Positions 60,058 through 64,000 of a stretch of 64,000 nucleotides of DNA are shown piece by piece. Position numbers and translations under genes: made by a program. Under the pieces are notes generated by a model. The model saw only the letters and a program-made list of their open reading frames with translations. It had not been told where the DNA came from and did no database searches. The stretch is from contig NC_079878.1 in the NCBI RefSeq assembly GCF_029227915.1, positions 20,051,501 through 20,115,500 of the forward strand. Direction: 5' to 3'. The stretch's first letter is position 1. Every line of letters begins with the position of its first letter. This DNA comes from Hydractinia symbiolongicarpus. Lineage: Eukaryota > Cnidaria > Hydrozoa > Anthoathecata > Hydractiniidae.

Positions 60058-60797
60058 ATGTCATCTTCCTCTTCTGATGTAAGCGATGTTGAATTTAATG
60101 AGGATGAAGAATTTGGTTTATCTCCCTTCATGTTCGAACCGGAACGGAGTCAAAGTGAAGTGGCTGCAGCTTTAGAAGCTTTGGAATACAACGTTGGTGC
60201 TAAAAACTGCAATGTTGAAGCTGGAAATCGTGTTGGAAATGTTAAGTGGTGCCAGTGCAAAAAGTGTAAGACTATGGTCTCTAAAACGGAAAGTTATGTT
60301 GTCGTGATAATAATGATATTCCGGACGGTCATTTTCAAGGTTTCTATTGATTAAAATATCTTCTTATCGTGTATTTTACTTCCTTGTTTGCTAGATCAAT
60401 CACTTTCTGTTCTGTCATAACAAAGTTTTAGAAAGCTAAACGTTGTTTATTTACACACGGGGGTACGCCTTTTTAAAGATCTTTTTTCTTTTTTTGCTTA
60501 GGTCATACGTGTGTTACAAATTCGGATGAATTCAGAATGGTTTGTTTGCCGGAACCTGTGTTACGGACAGCACTAGGTGCTATTCACAACATGAGAGGGA
60601 TTCGTCATAAACTTTGCAACAGATCCTATCGGTTTGCTGCTTATAAACAATATATATGGTGGGTTTATGGAAGACTGGGCATAGGTTATCGAAAGCCTAT
60701 ACCATCATGTGATGTGTGGGTAATCCGTAATGAATACACGCAGTCCGATGGGGTATACGTTCCATACACAGAATCAGGAATGGATTTGGACAAATAA
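60058..60797 (+). pseudogene. Stand-alone P2X7-type ballast domain gene, one frameshift
   Basis: Exon 1 (60058-60339) starts MSSSSSDVSDVEFNEDEEFG and carries WCQCKKCKTM. One missing base after ESY moves the frame, after which CRDNNDIPDGHFQ can be read up to an AAG|GT donor. Exon 2 (60502-60797) continues with CVTNSDEFRMVCL, LCNRSYRFAAYKQYIWW, RLG, RKPIPSCDVWVIRNEY and GVYVPYTESG. This is the cysteine-rich, metal-binding C-terminal domain found in vertebrate P2X7 receptors, here without channel or membrane segments and with an acidic Ser-rich head. Apart from the one-base shift it looks intact, so a sequencing error or very recent loss are both possible. Probably a soluble intracellular protein. 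Confidence 0.75.
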
Positions 60798-61049
60798 AAT
60801 ATATAAGAACATGTATGATTGTAAAGATCATGAATGAAATTTTTACAATATATGTTTTTGAAATATACAAGAAGCCCTGGGGGCTCTAAGAATTTCCGCG
60901 CGCTACCTAAATATTTGATGAAAACCTGCTAATTCGTTGTGTTATTGTGCCAAACATTCGAAGGGGTTTGGTGCATGAACCTCTGAAGATAAAGCACACC
61001 AGTGACATTATATCTTACAACAAACGCAAACAAAACGAAACGTGATGTG

Positions 61050-61507
61050 ACCATCATTTTCAGCATACTTTTTTTATTAACTGTGTCAATTTTTGTCGAA
61101 AATAAAGCAGTTTTAATTTTTGGATAAATTTTGGCCTGAATTGACATTTAGGTGACAAAAAACCAAACTTTTGTACCATCATCATTTTCAGCATACTTTA
61201 TTTGTTAACTGTGCCAGATTTAGCCGAAAATGAAGTGGTTTTAATTTTTGGACCAATTTTGGCCTAAAATGGCATTTAGGTGACAAAAATAAAAATTTTG
61301 ATGTCACTATTATGTTCAGCATACTTTTTTTGTTAACTATGCCAAATTTTGTTGAAAATAAAGTAGTTCTAATTTTTGGACCAATTTTGGCCTAAAATGA
61401 CATTTAGGTGACAAAAATCAAAATTATTATGTCACTATTATGTTCAGCATACTTTTTTAACTGTGCCAAATTTTGTGGAAAACAAATACCAATTTTGGCC
61501 TGAAACG
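61050..61507 (+). repeat. 128-bp minisatellite, about 3.5 copies
   Basis: CAGCATACTTT recurs at 61061, 61189, 61317 and 61445, exactly 128 bp apart. Each unit also contains AATTTTTGGA, CAATTTTGGCCT and CATTTAGGTGACAAAAA. The last copy is truncated. Confidence 0.9.
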
Positions 61508-61896
61508 TCAATACGAGACTTCCCAGTAGTTAAGGAGCTTGGGTACGAAGTTTACATCTGTGACGGAGCAACGTGAAATCCCAGGGTCGATTTTTTCTCA
61601 AAAAATGCTCCGAAAGAAAAAAACGACGGTTTTAAAGAATTTCCTACGCCTTCGGTCGCGGAAATTCAACAAATGTCCCCCGGAATTGTAAAATAAGCAT
61701 TTCTTGATGTAATGCTAAATATCATTTATAAACCAGGGGGTTACTTTAAGGTAAATCTTGAACGCATATTCGAGACAAAAACTTCCTTCCCAGGGTTTAT
61801 TGTTAATGCAATATTTCTGGGTGTTTCAGGCAACTTAAAAAACATAGGAGCTTTGATTTTTTAAACCAAATCGAACACTTCCTTCATCAAGCGCTC
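61508..61896. other. Gap downstream of the THAP relic
   Basis: No gene was seen. AACCAGGGGGT at 61731-61741 has an inverted copy at 62642-62652. Confidence 0.35.
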
Positions 61897-62962
61897 TTAG
61901 TATTTCTTTTCATTCGGATCCATCACTTTTTTTACCACCCACTCCGTCGTAAATGTGGTGAAAGAAAATTTGAACTTCAACCTCCCATCGGATGTAGTGG
62001 CTTGTTGTCGTTCTACACCCGAGTTGTGGTCAAGCACAGCTAGTTGCGTCCTAGCAACCATCCCAGCGTACGAGAATGCTAAGCGTTTGGGACAGTACTT
62101 ATTCAACAGGGAATGGTAAACCTCGAGCTGTCCAGTGTGCTTGAAATCAGCTACGCATTTTAAATCGTTTAGTAGCTGTTTTTCATTAACAATTTTCTCC
62201 AGGGCGATGTAAGCAGGGTTTTCTTCGGTTAACCACTTCTTCTGACCTTGTTGTAGCAGGGTAAGTTCTTCATGAGCACACTTATGATATAGCGTATTAT
62301 TTACCCAATAATGTACCCCACGGATATGATAGAGTAAACTCTGCCACTTTTCCTTCAATAATATAGGATCTCCTTCGCAAGTCGAAAAGCCCACCAGAAG
62401 TGGTTCATGATAGACTTCATCCAGTCATTACAGTCACGACAGCTCTTTTTTAACCATGATTGGCCTGCTAGGTTACCTGGCGTTTTGTTTTTCTTTCGTT
62501 TCTTGCGATGGATGCAGAACGCTTTGCAGGTAGCGGTTTCGAGAATGAAAATACCGATGGAATAGCGTTTGGTAATAACTTAAACTTTCTCACAGAGCCA
62601 CAGAGCTCCGCCTAAATATTAAAATTTAAAAATGTATTTTTACCCCCTGGTTATTCATGGACAAAAAGATCAAAAGACAGGTGTTCAGAAAATTATTGAA
62701 GGTGAATAAAGTTTCGCAACAAGCTTACTAACAAAAGAAATACCCTGAGATCGCGTTGAAAACATTCGGACGTGAACTGCATACCACAAAGAGCGAAATT
62801 CGCGTTTGCTGGATATGGTGGATCTCGCTTCATAGCTGCTAGCCATTTCTTACGACGTTGTTTATTTTCTTTTTCGGTGGGAACGTTATGCCACCCTTTT
62901 ACATCAACTACCGATTTTTTGGTGGAAGAGTTACCATAATTTAAAGCACCACAAGTAACCAT
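61897..62962 (-). pseudogene. THAP-domain transposase-like relic
   Basis: The 5' exon (about 62746-62962) encodes a THAP zinc finger: MVTCGALNYGNSS, then WHNVPTEKENKQRRKKWLAA and CGMQFTSECFQRD. The C2CH pattern is damaged: the second cysteine is Tyr and the histidine of the usual C-x2-HF is Gln. After an intron a middle piece (about 62590-62386) has FCIHRKKRKKNK and CNDWMKSIMNHFWW, then a frameshift. The last piece (62394-61897) has CEGDPILLKEKWQSLL, CAHEEL, LEVYHSLLNKYCPKRLAF and a C-terminal beta-rich end. THAP plus this C-terminal region is typical of transposon-derived (Kolobok/P-like) proteins, as I recall. Lost ligands and the shift indicate decay. Confidence 0.65.
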
Positions 62963-64000
62963 GATAACAGTAACATCAATGGTATATTTACGACTTGTAT
63001 AAGTGTCGTAATCAGCAACTGAAGTATTCCGGCGTGTAGAAAGCTGTTGTCATAAAATACGTCACGATAAACATTAGAGCCCAGACCTTGATGATAGCAA
63101 CAAAACGATGGCGTCGTTTGAAAAAAAAACAGTAACAATCCTAAACTTTGATAGACATTTATGTCATTTGTAATACGAATTTTTAAAAAAAAATTTACAG
63201 AAATTATTCAAACGATGGTGTTTATTCAACACACAAATTTTGAAAAATGACCGGACTTTAAAGCCTACTTTGTATAGAGCAAACTCATAGATTTTTTACA
63301 AACTGTTATGTTTTGGCATTTTTTTATTAGTTCTCAATTACAAATAATGACGTTTTAGTGTATAAATAACACTCTATATGTTAATTCGCGACCCGAAATA
63401 TTTTTGCATTCCGCCACCTGGTTAGAATAGGGTTAATACTTTTCAAAACACATTTATTTTGGTGCCAAAACTGATGCCTTGCTTCACCAAGAACTGTTTT
63501 TAGGATTTAGGACTTGTTTTACCATTTAAAATTCTCATTACTTTGGATTGCCTTAAGTTGGTTGATCCCTCATTTTTTTTCTCTTTTCACTCATTCAAAT
63601 GGTATTAAATTCAAACGATCATATGGAAGTAAAAAAAATGACCAGGAGTGAAAACTTAACTAATATAAAGTTTGACTTTTCAGCCTCAACTGTTTTTTTT
63701 ATGTTTTTTTGATACAAGGGATAATAAAACAGTAGCTAAGAGAGGTAAGAAAACATGTTTTTTAATAAACAATAACAGATGGATTGTCATCTATTTCTTC
63801 ATCCAAACGATTGGTGCCTCACTCACTTAAATATTTAATGCGGAGAAGGGGTACAGAAGATTACAATGCAAAATATAAACTTTCTTATTTCTTCTGCTGT
63901 CTTCGCATAAAAGGATATCAAAAATTCAACAATTTTTCTAGTTTTAAACCGGATAATCCATAGGAAATCCTTTTCTTACTGAGTATCCATTATGAGTATA
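62963..64000. other. Gene-free end of the window
   Basis: AT-rich, with no open frame showing motifs or splice context. Nothing recognised. Confidence 0.45.

Noticed and set aside
61731-62652. 11-bp inverted pair AACCAGGGGGT around the THAP relic C-terminal exons
   Set aside because: Short, no target duplication found, and the THAP exon lies outside the pair; may be coincidence.
1-64000. CRISPR arrays, operons and bacterial-type systems
   Set aside because: The window is eukaryotic with spliced genes; no regularly spaced direct repeats with unique spacers were seen, and the tandem repeats present are contiguous minisatellites.

Overview
This is a eukaryotic, AT-rich genomic window with spliced genes. 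Every intron boundary I could reconstruct is GT-AG. The gene content (a tandem array of collagen-fibrinogen-domain secreted proteins, a stand-alone P2X7-type ballast domain, Myb/SANT-like, THAP, piggyBac and pogo remnants) is what I would expect of an early-branching metazoan. A cnidarian, probably a hydrozoan, is my inference; nothing in the window proves the species.

Layout. 0-7 kb is repeat-rich with no convincing gene. It holds a TTAA-flanked MITE, a terminal-inverted-repeat element with a second TTAA-flanked foldback inside it, a TTA-flanked Harbinger-like MITE, and a TA-flanked mariner-like element that carries a 53-bp minisatellite. At 7.0 kb (+) is a small two-pass membrane protein candidate. 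At 8.2-11.8 kb (-) is a complete five-exon GH20 beta-N-acetylhexosaminidase. From 15.9 to 25.7 kb (-) runs a four-exon gene for a short charged helical protein with three P-x-W repeats. Its roughly 6.8-kb second intron contains, on the opposite strand, a complete five-exon Ser/Thr kinase gene (19.1-21.1 kb) with a non-RD (HMD) catalytic loop.

The centrepiece is 28.2-50.9 kb: four head-to-tail paralogous genes, all on the minus strand, called here A to D from low to high coordinate. Each has seven exons with the same intron phases. Each encodes a signal peptide, a short collagen stalk split over two exons, a short helix with a Gly/Ser linker, a six-cysteine module, and a fibrinogen-related domain (FReD). 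The FReD keeps its N-terminal half and its DxDND calcium motif but lacks the C-terminal cysteine pair of ficolin-type lectins. A new Tyr/Pro-rich segment and a basic RRK end take its place. These look like secreted, trimerising recognition or adhesion molecules with an altered ligand site. Exon-sized patches of near-identity suggest gene conversion. A degenerate coding relic lies between genes B and C (37.4-39.1 kb), and a Harbinger-like MITE sits in intron 1 of gene C.

53-63 kb is a transposon graveyard. It contains a pogo/Tigger element with a broken transposase, a related TA-flanked derivative beside it that keeps only the transposase C-terminus, a frameshifted Myb/SANT-like gene, a decayed piggyBac transposase, a two-exon P2X7-ballast gene with a one-base frameshift, a 128-bp minisatellite, and a THAP transposase relic missing two zinc ligands. 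Intron-exon models were built by eye from splice sites, reading frame and paralogue comparison; no alignment or transcript evidence was available.
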